Below are positions 34,697 through 43,716 of a stretch of 64,000 nt of DNA, piece after piece. This stretch comes from Pseudomonas vancouverensis (GTDB lineage: Bacteria; Pseudomonadota; Gammaproteobacteria; Pseudomonadales; Pseudomonadaceae). Positions within the stretch are counted from its first letter, which is position 1, and each line of letters begins with the position of its first letter. Under the pieces are notes generated by a model. The model was not told the DNA's origin, did no database searches, and saw nothing but the letters and a program-made list of their open reading frames with translations. A program made the translations under genes and the position numbers. The stretch lies in NCBI RefSeq assembly GCF_004348895.1, contig NZ_RRZK01000029.1, positions 124,001-188,000 of the forward strand, read 5' to 3'.

Positions 34697-35959
34697 ATGC
34701 TCGCCCCCGTTCAACTGACTTCCGCCACTCGCCAGAACCTCTGGCGGCTGACCTTCATCCGCATTCTGGTACTGGCCGCCCAGGCCGGCTCCGTGGGCCT
34801 GGCCTACTGGCTCGAGTTGCTGCCGCTGCCCTGGTTCCAACTGGCGGCCACCCTGGGCTGTTCGATGTTGCTGTGCGTGTTCACCGCCATTCGCCTGCGC
34901 ACCTCGTGGCCGGTGACTGAGCTTGAATACGCGGTGCAACTGGCCTGCGATCTGTTTATCCACAGTGCGTTGCTGTATTTCTCCGGTGGCTCGACCAACC
35001 CCTTCGTCTCCTACTACCTGGTGCCGCTGACCATCGCCGCCGTGACGTTGCCGTGGCGTTATTCGGTGATTCTGTCGGGCATCGCCCTGACGATGTACAC
35101 CTTGTTGCTGGCGCAGTTCTACCCGCTGCAAACTTTTCCCATTGCCCGGGAAAACCTGCAGGTTTACGGGATGTGGCTGAGTTTCGCCCTCGCCGCCGCG
35201 GTGATTACCTTTTTCGCCGCGCGCATGGCGGAAGAACTGCGTCGTCAGGAGGAGTTGCGGGCGATTCGCCGTGAAGAAGGCCTGCGTGACCAACAGCTGC
35301 TGGCCGTCGCCACCCAGGCGGCCGGTGCCGCCCATGAGCTGGGCACGCCATTGGCGACCATGAGCGTCTTGCTCAAGGAGATGCGCCAGGATCACCATGA
35401 CCCTATGTTGCAGGACGACCTGAGCGTGCTGCAGGACCAGGTCAAGCTGTGCAAGGAAACCTTGCAGCAACTGGTCCGAGCTGCCGAGGCCAACCGACGT
35501 CTGGCCGTGGACATGCAGGACGTCACCGACTGGCTCGACGAAGCGCTCAATCGCTGGCACCTGATGCGACCGGAGGCCAGCTATCGCTTCCAGCGTCTGG
35601 GGCAGGGCGCGGTGCCGCGCATGGCGCCGCCGCCGGACCTGACCCAGGCCCTGTTGAATCTGCTCAACAACGCCGCCGACGCTTGCCCTGAAGGGTTGCA
35701 AGTGACGCTGGACTGGAATGAGCAAGACCTGACCATCAGCATCCGCGACCACGGTGCGGGTGTACCGCTGGCGATTGCCGAACAGATCGGCAAACCGTTT
35801 TTTACCACCAAGGGCAAAGGCTTCGGCCTGGGCCTGTTTTTGAGCAAGGCCAGCGTGACACGCGCCGGCGGCTCAGTGAAACTCTATAGTCATGAGGAAG
35901 GCGGCACGCTCACCGAGCTGCGCCTGCCCCACGGCGCCCGAGGAGACCAACATGAGTGA
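34697..35959 (+). CDS. roxS: Redox-responsive sensor histidine kinase RoxS (RegB/PrrB family)
   Basis: Membrane sensor kinase of 420 residues. About six helices occupy residues 15-190; the quinone-sensing loop motif GGSTNPFVSYYLVP is present. The phosphorylated histidine is H213 in AAHELGTPLATM, and a conserved cysteine, C252 in LCKETLQQL, matches the redox-active Cys of RegB. The catalytic domain has NLLNNAADA, DHGAGVP and GKGFGLGLFLS. ATG 34697 has AGGAGAGCTC before it; the longer open frame upstream runs through a REP and is not coding. It overlaps roxR by 8 nt. In P. aeruginosa RoxSR controls the cyanide-insensitive oxidase and respiration-linked genes. Confidence 0.94.
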   Translation: MLAPVQLTSATRQNLWRLTFIRILVLAAQAGSVGLAYWLELLPLPWFQLAATLGCSMLLCVFTAIRLRTSWPVTELEYAVQLACDLFIHSALLYFSGGSTNPFVSYYLVPLTIAAVTLPWRYSVILSGIALTMYTLLLAQFYPLQTFPIARENLQVYGMWLSFALAAAVITFFAARMAEELRRQEELRAIRREEGLRDQQLLAVATQAAGAAHELGTPLATMSVLLKEMRQDHHDPMLQDDLSVLQDQVKLCKETLQQLVRAAEANRRLAVDMQDVTDWLDEALNRWHLMRPEASYRFQRLGQGAVPRMAPPPDLTQALLNLLNNAADACPEGLQVTLDWNEQDLTISIRDHGAGVPLAIAEQIGKPFFTTKGKGFGLGLFLSKASVTRAGGSVKLYSHEEGGTLTELRLPHGARGDQHE

Positions 35960-36512
35960 CGAGATCCAAGTCGAAGGCGAAGAACTGCCGCATCTGCTAC
36001 TGGTCGATGACGACGCCACATTCACCCGCGTCATGGCCCGCGCCATGGCCCGCCGTGGTTTTCGCGTCAGCACCGCAGGTTCCGCCGAAGAAGGTCTGGT
36101 GATCGCTCAGGCCGACCTGCCGGACTACGCCGCTCTGGACCTGAAGATGGACGGCGATTCCGGCCTGGTTTTGCTGCCCAAGCTGCTGGAGTTGGACCCG
36201 GAAATGCGCGTGGTGATCCTCACCGGTTATTCGAGCATTGCCACTGCGGTCGAAGCGATCAAGCGCGGTGCCTGCAATTACCTGTGCAAACCGGCCGATG
36301 CCGACGATGTGCTGGCGGCGTTGCTGTCCGAGCACGCCGACCTCGACAGCCTGGTACCGGAAAACCCGATGTCCGTGGATCGCTTGCAGTGGGAACACAT
36401 CCAGCGGGTGTTGACCGAGCACGAAGGCAACATTTCCGCCACTGCCCGCGCCCTGGGTATGCACCGCCGTACCCTGCAGCGCAAGCTGCAGAAACGCCCC
36501 GTTCGCCGCTGA
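35952..36512 (+). CDS. roxR: Response regulator RoxR (RegA/PrrA family)
   Basis: DNA-binding response regulator of 186 residues and partner of RoxS. Receiver domain: acidic pocket LLLVDDD (17-21 region), phospho-acceptor D63 in AALDLKMDG, switch Thr in VVILTGYSS, Lys in YLCKPAD. A Fis-type helix-turn-helix fills the C-terminus (ISATARALGMHRRTLQRKL). ATG 35952 overlaps roxS by 8 nt and has AGGAGACCAAC before it. The short linker and Fis-type HTH are standard for RegA-like regulators. Confidence 0.95.
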   Translation: MSDEIQVEGEELPHLLLVDDDATFTRVMARAMARRGFRVSTAGSAEEGLVIAQADLPDYAALDLKMDGDSGLVLLPKLLELDPEMRVVILTGYSSIATAVEAIKRGACNYLCKPADADDVLAALLSEHADLDSLVPENPMSVDRLQWEHIQRVLTEHEGNISATARALGMHRRTLQRKLQKRPVRR

Positions 36513-36552
36513 ACCTGCGCTGAACAAATGCGGGTCGTTCCTCGCGACAAAC

Positions 36553-36578
36553 CGAACCGATCATCTATGATCGGTTCG
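36553..36578 (+). terminator. Perfect palindrome after roxR, probable terminator
   Basis: Stem CGAACCGATCA / TGATCGGTTCG, TCTA loop, followed by TGCGTGTTCTTTTCC. The T-run is broken, so an operator for the next gene is an alternative. Confidence 0.5.
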
Positions 36579-36609
36579 TGCGTGTTCTTTTCCTTATCGA
36601 GCCTTATCC

Positions 36610-38337
36610 ATGAATCAGAACGCTGAGTACTCCGCGGTCAACGACGCCGTGCGCGGGCAGTTTTTTCGCAAAGTGTGGGCGATGATCACGCCCTACTGGC
36701 GCAGTGAGGAGAAGGTCAAGGCCTGGACATTGCTGATTGCAGTGATTGCATTGTCGCTGATCAGCGTGGGCATCTCGGTGTGGTTCAACACCTGGTACAA
36801 GGACTTCTACAACGCCCTGCAAAAGAAGGACGAAGCGGCCTTCTGGCAACTGATCCTGTACTTCTGCGCCATTGCAGCAGTGGCGATTGTCGGTGCGGTG
36901 TACCGACTCTACCTGACCCAGATGCTGACGATTCGCTGGCGGGCGTGGCTGACCGAACGGCATTTTGCCCGCTGGCTCGGCGACAAGAACTACTACCAGC
37001 TGGAGCAGGGCGGCTACACCGATAACCCGGACCAGCGGATTTCCGAAGACCTCAACAACTTCACCTCCAACACCCTTGAGCTGGGCATCGGCCTGTTGCG
37101 CAACATCGTCAGCCTGGTGTCGTTCTCGATCATTCTGTGGGGCGTGTCGGGCAGCATTGAAGTCTTCGGCATCACCATTCCCGGCTACATGTTCTGGTGT
37201 GTGCTGGTGTACGCGGTGGTCGGCAGCTGGTTGACGCACTTGATCGGTCGCCGTTTGATCGGCCTGAACAACCAACAACAACGCTTCGAAGCCGACCTGC
37301 GTTTTTCCATGGTGCGGATTCGCGAGAATGCCGAAAGCATCGCGCTATACAACGGCGAGCCGAACGAAAACCGTCGCTTGAGCGGCCGCTTCTCGATGGT
37401 CTGGCATAATTTCTGGGACATCATGAAGGTGTCCAAGCGCCTGACATTTTTCACCGCCGGTTACAGCCAGGCGGCGATCATTTTTCCGTTCATTGTCGCT
37501 TCACCGCGTTACCTGGCCGGCAAGATCGAACTCGGCGAGCTGATGCAGATCAGTTCGGCCTTCGGCAATGTGCAGGAAAGCTTCAGCTGGTTTATCAGTG
37601 CGTACCAGAGCCTGGCATCCTGGCGCGCCACCTGCGATCGTCTGCTGAGTTTCCATCAGGCCATGCGTGACAACGAAGAGCGCGCACCGGCCATCGACGT
37701 GCAGAACTCGGGCTCGGTGCTGAAGGTGCATAACCTCGGCCTCGACCTGGCTGAAGGTCGTCATTTGCTGAGCAACGCCGACATGACCGTGGAAGAGGGC
37801 GAGCGGGTGATGCTCAGCGGCCGCTCCGGCAGCGGCAAGTCGACCTTGTTCCGGGCGATGGGGCACCTGTGGCCGTCCGGCCACGGCAGCATTCGTCTGC
37901 CGGCGTCGCGCTATCTGTTCCTGCCGCAAAAACCGTATTTGCCGATTGGCACATTGCGTGACGTGCTGAGTTATCCACAACCCGGTGATACCTATGCGCA
38001 AGAGCGCTATGTGCAAGTTCTGGAAAAATGCCGCTTGCCGCACCTGATCGCCCGTCTCGACGAGGCCAATCACTGGCAACGCATGCTGTCTCCTGGCGAG
38101 CAACAGCGCCTGGCCTTTGCCCGCGCGCTGCTGTACGCACCGCAATGGTTGTACATGGACGAAGCCACCTCCGCGATGGACGAGGAAGATGAGGCGACGC
38201 TGTATCAGGCGTTGATCGATGAATTGCCGGGGCTGAGCATCGTCAGCGTTGGCCACCGCAGCAGCCTCAAGCGTTTCCATCCGCGGCATATCCGCATCGA
38301 GAATGGGCACCTGGTGGATCAGGCTGTGACGGCCTGA
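36610..38337 (+). CDS. SbmA/YddA-type ABC transporter, membrane and ATPase domains fused
   Basis: A 575-residue half-transporter of the ABCD/SbmA-like family. The N-terminal membrane domain (about 1-330) has about six helices and the family regions WRAWLTERHFARWL and DNPDQRISEDLNNFTSNTLEL. The ATPase follows: Walker A SGRSGSGKSTLFRAM (~403-417), signature LSPGEQQRLAFAR, Walker B WLYMDEATSAMD. Homologues import peptides or cobalamin, or act in long-chain lipid handling; substrate is not clear here. ATG 36610 is clear by homology. It stands alone between roxR and the aldarate regulator. Confidence 0.87.
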   Translation: MNQNAEYSAVNDAVRGQFFRKVWAMITPYWRSEEKVKAWTLLIAVIALSLISVGISVWFNTWYKDFYNALQKKDEAAFWQLILYFCAIAAVAIVGAVYRLYLTQMLTIRWRAWLTERHFARWLGDKNYYQLEQGGYTDNPDQRISEDLNNFTSNTLELGIGLLRNIVSLVSFSIILWGVSGSIEVFGITIPGYMFWCVLVYAVVGSWLTHLIGRRLIGLNNQQQRFEADLRFSMVRIRENAESIALYNGEPNENRRLSGRFSMVWHNFWDIMKVSKRLTFFTAGYSQAAIIFPFIVASPRYLAGKIELGELMQISSAFGNVQESFSWFISAYQSLASWRATCDRLLSFHQAMRDNEERAPAIDVQNSGSVLKVHNLGLDLAEGRHLLSNADMTVEEGERVMLSGRSGSGKSTLFRAMGHLWPSGHGSIRLPASRYLFLPQKPYLPIGTLRDVLSYPQPGDTYAQERYVQVLEKCRLPHLIARLDEANHWQRMLSPGEQQRLAFARALLYAPQWLYMDEATSAMDEEDEATLYQALIDELPGLSIVSVGHRSSLKRFHPRHIRIENGHLVDQAVTA

Positions 38338-38458
38338 TTGATGGATCGAGCTGTGGTGAGGGGATAAATCCCTTCGTCACAGTACGCTCCGCAAGGGGTA
38401 GGGTGATCGTACAACTGCGTTGCGCTATGATGCGGTTTCAGCCGTTTTTTCGAGATTG

Positions 38459-39217
38459 ATGTTCACCATGGATAACCCGAACGCCGTACCACGCCTCGCT
38501 CGCAAGCGCCGCAGCCTCGCTCAGGAGCTGGTCACGGTGCTGTCCGAGCAGATTCGCGACGGTCATCTCAAGCGCGGCGACAAACTGCCGACGGAGTCGG
38601 CCATCATGGATGCCCATGGGGTCAGTCGTACCGTCGTGCGCGAGGCGATTTCCCGTTTGCAGGCGGCGGGGCAGGTGGAAACCCGCCATGGCATCGGCAC
38701 GTTCGTGCTTGATACGCCCAGCCCCAGCGGCTTCCGGATTGATCCGGCAACCGTGGTGACCTTGCGTGACGTATTGGCGATTCTCGAATTGCGCATCAGC
38801 CTGGAAGTCGAATCTGCTGGTCTCGCCGCGCAACGCCGCAGTCCGGAGCAACTGGCCAACATGCGCGCTGCATTGGATGCCTTGCAGGAAAGCGCTTCGC
38901 ACGCCAGTGATGCGGTGGCCTCGGACTTTGCCTTCCACCTGGAAATCGCCTTGTCCACCGGCAACCGTTACTTCACCGACATCATGACGCACCTGGGTAC
39001 CAGCATCATTCCACGCACACGGCTCAACTCCGCGCGGCTGGCCCATGACGACCAGCAGCACTACATGAGCCGGCTGAGCCGCGAGCATGAAGAAATCTAC
39101 GACGCCATTGCCCGCCAGGATTCAGATGCGGCACGGGCGGCGATGCGCCTGCACCTGACCAACAGCCGCGAGCGCTTGCGTCATGCTCATGAAGAGGCTG
39201 AGGCGCAGCGCGGGTAA
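38459..39217 (+). CDS. FadR/GntR-family regulator, probable aldarate-cluster repressor
   Basis: Transcriptional regulator with an N-terminal winged HTH (about 15-85: LPTESAIMDAHGVSRTVVREAISRL) and a C-terminal all-helical FCD ligand domain with metal-binding His residues. Length is 252 residues from ATG 38459, or 249 from ATG 38468; both lack a strong ribosome site, so the choice is uncertain. It precedes the galactarate/glucarate genes and very likely controls them; an 8-8-8 inverted repeat upstream of kdgD (39756-39779) is a candidate operator. A TACAAC half-site upstream of its own gene (38409-38414) hints at autoregulation. Confidence 0.88.
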   Translation: MFTMDNPNAVPRLARKRRSLAQELVTVLSEQIRDGHLKRGDKLPTESAIMDAHGVSRTVVREAISRLQAAGQVETRHGIGTFVLDTPSPSGFRIDPATVVTLRDVLAILELRISLEVESAGLAAQRRSPEQLANMRAALDALQESASHASDAVASDFAFHLEIALSTGNRYFTDIMTHLGTSIIPRTRLNSARLAHDDQQHYMSRLSREHEEIYDAIARQDSDAARAAMRLHLTNSRERLRHAHEEAEAQRG

Positions 39218-39223
39218 GGTGTG

Positions 39224-39433
39224 TCAGGCCGGTTCGGTACTGTAGTCGACGTGCTCGACCGTGTTGTCACTCAACACTTTGAATTTCTTGCGAGTGATTA
39301 ACCAGTTCTGCCCCGGGATCATTTCAAACTCAACGAAATCTCCGACGTTCACATGGAGGTCGAATTCCATCGGCCACTCCAGGGCGGCATGCTTGGTTTT
39401 GGAGGGGAATATAAATCGGTGGAGAGTTCTCAT
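39224..39433 (-). CDS. Small conserved-looking protein, 69 residues
   Basis: A 69-residue basic-to-neutral protein (MRTLHRFIFPSKTK.., ending HVDYSTEPA) with alternating beta-strand-like pattern and no signal or membrane segment. I do not recognise the family. The stop is 7 nt from the regulator stop, convergent. The ribosome site is weak (AGG about 11 nt before ATG). A perfect 24-bp palindrome lies 60 bp upstream of its start. Confidence 0.55.
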   Translation of the reverse strand: MRTLHRFIFPSKTKHAALEWPMEFDLHVNVGDFVEFEMIPGQNWLITRKKFKVLSDNTVEHVDYSTEPA

Positions 39434-39492
39434 TGGGCTATCGCCTACGCAGTGATTGATCTCCAGATTTAGCCTCGAAGGCAGATAGGGGG

Positions 39493-39516
39493 GTAACTGT
39501 TATAAATAACAGTTAC
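39493..39516. promoter_or_regulatory. Perfect 24-bp palindrome
   Basis: GTAACTGTTAT-AA-ATAACAGTTAC, 11-bp perfect arms with an AA centre. AT-rich with no T-run, so a protein-binding site is more likely than a terminator. Confidence 0.6.
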
Positions 39517-39755
39517 GACGAATGGTGTAGGCAGCTGCCAATTCACAATCCACCTCAAGGCGGCACCTCCTCTTACGACGTTCTATAACCTGGGCGCGCG
39601 CAACTGGATCGGCGGAACTGCCCGCCACAATGATTATTTTTTACTTTTTTATTCGTCTATGCCCGCCAGTTTAAGGGCTCTGGTGGCCGCTGCGGGCTGG
39701 AGGCGCAGGTAAGAAATCCACGATGACGATGAAATGCAGTTGACGGTTGTCTTTT

Positions 39756-39779
39756 AAGTTGTACGATGACCTACAACTT
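39756..39779. promoter_or_regulatory. Candidate GntR/FadR-type operator for the aldarate genes
   Basis: Inverted repeat AAGTTGTA - 8 nt - TACAACTT, perfect arms, about 57 bp before the kdgD start. The TTGT..ACAA core is typical of FadR-subfamily sites. Confidence 0.6.
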
Positions 39780-39836
39780 CAGCGCACAGGCTGAACGGTT
39801 TTCTCACACGTCGTCGCAACCCAGGGTGTTCGAATA

Positions 39837-40748
39837 ATGAATCCACAAGAACTGAAGTCCATCCTCTCTTCCGGTCTGCTGTCCTTCCCGGTGACCGATT
39901 TCAATGCTCAGGGCGATTTCCATCGCGCGGGCTATATCAAGCGCCTTGAATGGCTGGCCCCCTATGGTGCCTCGGCCCTGTTCGCCGCGGGCGGCACCGG
40001 TGAGTTCTTCTCCCTGGCGGCCAGCGAGTATTCGCAGGTCATCAAGACCGCCGTCGACACCTGCGCGACCAGCGTGCCGATCCTGGCCGGTGTGGGTGGT
40101 TCCACCCGTCAAGCTATCGAGTACGCACAAGAAGCCGAGCGTCTGGGTGCCAAAGGCCTGTTGCTGTTGCCGCACTACCTGACCGAAGCGAGCCAGGACG
40201 GCGTTGCCGCCCACGTTGAAGCAGTGTGCAAGTCGGTCAAGATCGGCGTGGTGGTGTACAACCGCAACGTCTGCCGCCTGAACGCGGTACAGCTGGAGCG
40301 TCTGGCTGAGCGCTGCCCGAACCTGATCGGTTACAAGGATGGTCTGGGTGACATCGAGTTGATGGTGTCGATCCGTCGCCGCCTCGGTGATCGCTTCAGC
40401 TACCTGGGTGGCTTGCCGACTGCCGAAGTCTACGCCGCTGCCTACAAGGCGCTGGGCGTACCGGTTTACTCCTCGGCGGTGTTCAACTTCATTCCGAAAA
40501 CCGCGATGGACTTCTACCACGCCATCGCCCGCGAAGATCACGCCACCGTCGGCAAGATCATCGACGACTTCTTCCTGCCGTACCTGGACATCCGTAACCG
40601 CAAGGCTGGCTACGCCGTGAGCATCGTCAAGGCCGGCGCGAAAATCGCCGGTTACGACGCCGGTCCCGTGCGTGCGCCGCTGACTGATCTGACCGGCGAA
40701 GAGTTCGAAATGCTCGCCGCGCTGATCGACAAGCAAGGCGCGCAATAA
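39837..40748 (+). CDS. kdgD: 5-dehydro-4-deoxyglucarate dehydratase
   Basis: Class I aldolase-fold enzyme of 303 residues that dehydrates and decarboxylates 5-keto-4-deoxy-D-glucarate to 2-oxoglutarate semialdehyde and CO2. DapA family: GGTGEFFSL near residue 57, the Schiff-base lysine K167 in IGYKDGLGD and the tyrosine in VVYNRN. ATG 39837 begins MNPQELKSILSSGLLSFPVTDF, the usual start. First structural gene of the aldarate cluster; a hairpin with a T4 run follows it. Confidence 0.96.
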   Translation: MNPQELKSILSSGLLSFPVTDFNAQGDFHRAGYIKRLEWLAPYGASALFAAGGTGEFFSLAASEYSQVIKTAVDTCATSVPILAGVGGSTRQAIEYAQEAERLGAKGLLLLPHYLTEASQDGVAAHVEAVCKSVKIGVVVYNRNVCRLNAVQLERLAERCPNLIGYKDGLGDIELMVSIRRRLGDRFSYLGGLPTAEVYAAAYKALGVPVYSSAVFNFIPKTAMDFYHAIAREDHATVGKIIDDFFLPYLDIRNRKAGYAVSIVKAGAKIAGYDAGPVRAPLTDLTGEEFEMLAALIDKQGAQ

Positions 40749-40764
40749 ACCCCGACAACACCAG

Positions 40765-40790
40765 GGCCGCTGCGCAATCAGCGGCCTTTT
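40765..40790 (+). terminator. Partial terminator between kdgD and the dehydrogenase gene
   Basis: Stem GGCCGCTG / CAGCGGCC, CGCAAT loop, then TTTTGCG. Short T-run suggests partial termination inside the operon. Confidence 0.55.
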
Positions 40791-40807
40791 GCGCAGGAGA
40801 CTTTCAA

Positions 40808-42253
40808 GTGGCAGATGCAAAGCGTTTTGATAACTACATCAACGGCGAATGGATTGCCGGTGGCGACTACTCCACCAACATCAACCCGTCCGAGTTGACC
40901 GATGCCATCGGCGACTACGCCAAGGCGGATCTGGCTCAGGTCCACGCCGCCATCGACGCCGCTCGTGCTGCGTTTCCAGCCTGGTCGGTGTCGGGCATTC
41001 AGGCACGTCACGATTCGCTGGATAAAGTCGGCACTGAAATCCTCGCCCGTCGCGAAGAACTTGGCACCCTGCTGGCTCGGGAAGAGGGCAAGACCCTGCC
41101 TGAAGCCATCGGTGAAGTGACCCGCGCCGGGAACATCTTCAAATTCTTCGCCGGTGAATGCCTGCGCCTGTCGGGTGATTACCTGCCGTCGGTGCGCCCA
41201 GGCGTCAACGTTGAAGTCACTCGCGAAGCCTTGGGCGTGGTCGGGCTGATCACGCCGTGGAACTTCCCGATTGCCATTCCGGCCTGGAAAATTGCTCCGG
41301 CGCTGGCCTACGGCAACTGCGTGGTGCTCAAGCCAGCCGATCTGGTGCCGGGCTGTGCCTGGGCACTGGCTGAAATCATCTCCCGCGCTGGCTTCCCGGC
41401 CGGTGTGTTCAACCTGGTGATGGGCAGTGGTCGTGTGGTCGGCGATGCACTGGTGCAGAGCCCTAAAGTCGATGGCATCAGCTTTACCGGTTCGGTGGGC
41501 GTTGGTCGGCAGATCGCGATCAGCTGCGTCTCGCGCCAAGCCAAGGTTCAGTTGGAAATGGGCGGCAAGAACCCGCAAATCATCCTCGACGACGCCGACC
41601 TCAAGCAAGCGGTCGAACTGTCGGTGCAGAGTGCGTTTTACTCCACCGGCCAGCGTTGCACGGCATCGAGCCGCTTCATCGTCACCGCCGGCATCCACGA
41701 CCAGTTCGTCGAAGCCATGGCTGAGCGCATGCAGTCGATCAAGGTTGGGCACGCCCTGAAGGCCGGTACCGACATCGGTCCGGTGGTGTCCCAGGCACAG
41801 CTTGAGCAGGACCTGAAGTACATCGATATCGGTCAGTCCGAAGGTGCCCGTCTGGTCAGTGGCGGTGGCCTGGTGACTTGCGATACCGAGGGGTATTTCC
41901 TCGCGCCAACGCTGTTTGCCGACAGTGAAGCCGCGATGCGCATCAGCCGTGAAGAGATTTTCGGCCCGGTTGCCAACGTGGTGCGCGTGGCCGATTACGA
42001 AGCCGCGCTGGCCATGGCCAACGACACCGAGTTCGGCCTGTCGGCGGGTATTGCCACTACCTCGCTGAAATACGCCAACCACTTCAAGCGTCACTCCCAG
42101 GCCGGCATGGTGATGGTCAACCTGCCGACCGCCGGTGTGGATTACCACGTTCCGTTCGGTGGCCGTAAGGGTTCATCCTATGGCTCACGTGAGCAAGGTC
42201 GTTATGCGCAAGAGTTCTACACCGTGGTGAAGACGAGCTACATCGGTTCCTGA
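40808..42253 (+). CDS. 2-oxoglutarate semialdehyde dehydrogenase (aldehyde dehydrogenase family)
   Basis: NAD(P)-dependent aldehyde dehydrogenase of 481 residues that oxidises 2-oxoglutarate semialdehyde to 2-oxoglutarate, completing aldarate catabolism. Catalytic Cys284 in GQRCTASSR, general base Glu250 in VQLEMGGKNPQ, cofactor region SFTGSVGVGR. Start is GTG 40808 (product MADAKRFDNYING) with CAGGAGACTTTCAA before it. Its place after kdgD fixes the likely substrate. Confidence 0.94.
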   Translation: MADAKRFDNYINGEWIAGGDYSTNINPSELTDAIGDYAKADLAQVHAAIDAARAAFPAWSVSGIQARHDSLDKVGTEILARREELGTLLAREEGKTLPEAIGEVTRAGNIFKFFAGECLRLSGDYLPSVRPGVNVEVTREALGVVGLITPWNFPIAIPAWKIAPALAYGNCVVLKPADLVPGCAWALAEIISRAGFPAGVFNLVMGSGRVVGDALVQSPKVDGISFTGSVGVGRQIAISCVSRQAKVQLEMGGKNPQIILDDADLKQAVELSVQSAFYSTGQRCTASSRFIVTAGIHDQFVEAMAERMQSIKVGHALKAGTDIGPVVSQAQLEQDLKYIDIGQSEGARLVSGGGLVTCDTEGYFLAPTLFADSEAAMRISREEIFGPVANVVRVADYEAALAMANDTEFGLSAGIATTSLKYANHFKRHSQAGMVMVNLPTAGVDYHVPFGGRKGSSYGSREQGRYAQEFYTVVKTSYIGS

Positions 42254-42261
42254 CGCAACAC

Positions 42262-42291
42262 CCCTGTAGGAGCGAGTTTGCTCCTACAGGG
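42262..42291. repeat. Single-hairpin REP-derived element inside the aldarate operon
   Basis: CCCTGTAGGAGC / GCTCCTACAGGG, a perfect 12-bp stem with a 6-nt loop. It looks like a paired REP whose middle was lost. It may stabilise the mRNA upstream of the permease gene. Confidence 0.7.
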
Positions 42292-42340
42292 AACACAAAG
42301 ATTCACCCCGCATAAAAATAATCAGTGGGAGTACATCTAC

Positions 42341-43705
42341 ATGCAATCGTCCAAGCCGACTCACGTCCGCTATCTGATCCTGCTCATGCTGTTTCTGGTG
42401 ACCACGATCAACTATGCCGACCGCGCTACCATCGCAATCGCCGGCTCCAGTCTGCAGAAAGACCTGGGCATCGACGCCGTTACCCTCGGCTACATCTTCT
42501 CCGCATTCGGTTGGGCCTACGTGGCCGGGCAAATCCCCGGTGGATGGCTGCTCGACCGTTTTGGTTCGAAAAAAGTCTACGCGCTGAGCATCTTCACCTG
42601 GTCGCTGTTCACCGTGCTGCAGGGCTATGTTGGCGAGTTCGGCATGTCCACCGCCATCGTCGCGTTGTTCATGCTGCGTTTCCTGGTCGGGCTGGCTGAA
42701 GCGCCATCATTCCCTGGCAACGCACGCATTGTTGCGGCCTGGTTTCCGACGGCTGAACGCGGCACCGCGTCGGCGATCTTCAACTCTGCGCAATACTTCG
42801 CCACCGTACTGTTCGCGCCGCTGATGGGCTGGATCGTCTACACCTTCGGCTGGCAGCACGTGTTCATTGTCATGGGCGCGATCGGCATCGTGTTTTCGCT
42901 GGTCTGGCTGAAAGTTATCCACAGTCCCCGTCAACACCCGCTGGCCAACGAGGCCGAAGTGCAGTTCATTGCCGACAACGGCGGCATGGTCGACATGGAC
43001 CAGAGCAAGGGCAAAAAAGTCGACGGCCCGAAGTGGGACTACATCCGCCAGTTGCTGACCAACCGCATGATGCTGGGCGTTTACCTGAGCCAGTACTGCA
43101 TCAACGGCATCACTTATTTCTTCCTGACCTGGTTCCCGGTGTACCTGGTGCAGGAGCGTGGCATGACCATCCTCAAGGCCGGGTTCATTGCCTCGCTTCC
43201 GGCGATCTGCGGCTTTATCGGTGGTGTTCTCGGTGGAGTAATTTCCGATTACCTGCTGCGTAGGGGCCATTCCCTGACCTTCGCCCGCAAGGCGCCGATC
43301 ATTGCCGGCCTGCTGGTATCGAGCAGCATCGTGGCCTGCAACTATGTCGACATCGAGTGGATGGTCGTGGGCTTCATGGCCCTGGCGTTTTTCGGCAAGG
43401 GCGTCGGTGCCCTGGGCTGGGCGGTGGTCTCCGACACGTCACCCAAGCAGATCGCCGGTCTGAGTGGCGGCCTGTTCAACATGTTCGGCAACATTGCCTC
43501 GATCACCACGCCTATCGTCATCGGTTACATCATCAGCTCTACCGGTTCGTTCAAGTGGGCGCTGGTGTTCGTTGGTTGCAACGCACTGGTTGCGGTGTTC
43601 AGCTACCTGGTGATCGTGGGTCCGATCAAGCGTGTGGTACTCAAGGAGCCGCCTGCCAACGGCGGTTCTGAAGTCACCGGTAAATTGTCTCAAGCGCATT
43701 CCTGA
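42341..43705 (+). CDS. gudP: MFS aldarate transporter (GudP-like, ACS family)
   Basis: Twelve-helix major-facilitator permease of 454 residues, anion:cation symporter family, likely importing D-glucarate/D-galactarate. Family features include the N-terminal NYADRATIAIAGSSLQKDLG (first helix and loop) and GGWLLDRFGSKKVY (motif A). Start is ATG 42341 (MQSSKPTHVRYLIL), with TGGGAG 10 nt before it. It lies between the dehydrogenase and garD on the same strand. Confidence 0.92.
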   Translation: MQSSKPTHVRYLILLMLFLVTTINYADRATIAIAGSSLQKDLGIDAVTLGYIFSAFGWAYVAGQIPGGWLLDRFGSKKVYALSIFTWSLFTVLQGYVGEFGMSTAIVALFMLRFLVGLAEAPSFPGNARIVAAWFPTAERGTASAIFNSAQYFATVLFAPLMGWIVYTFGWQHVFIVMGAIGIVFSLVWLKVIHSPRQHPLANEAEVQFIADNGGMVDMDQSKGKKVDGPKWDYIRQLLTNRMMLGVYLSQYCINGITYFFLTWFPVYLVQERGMTILKAGFIASLPAICGFIGGVLGGVISDYLLRRGHSLTFARKAPIIAGLLVSSSIVACNYVDIEWMVVGFMALAFFGKGVGALGWAVVSDTSPKQIAGLSGGLFNMFGNIASITTPIVIGYIISSTGSFKWALVFVGCNALVAVFSYLVIVGPIKRVVLKEPPANGGSEVTGKLSQAHS

Positions 43706-43716
43706 GGAGCGGCGTC

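Larger units (their letters stand above)
39434..39836. other. 403-bp divergent region upstream of kdgD
   Basis: Holds a perfect 24-bp palindrome (39493-39516) near the small gene, about 200 bp in which I see nothing, and the candidate GntR operator (39756-39779) close to kdgD. Confidence 0.6.
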
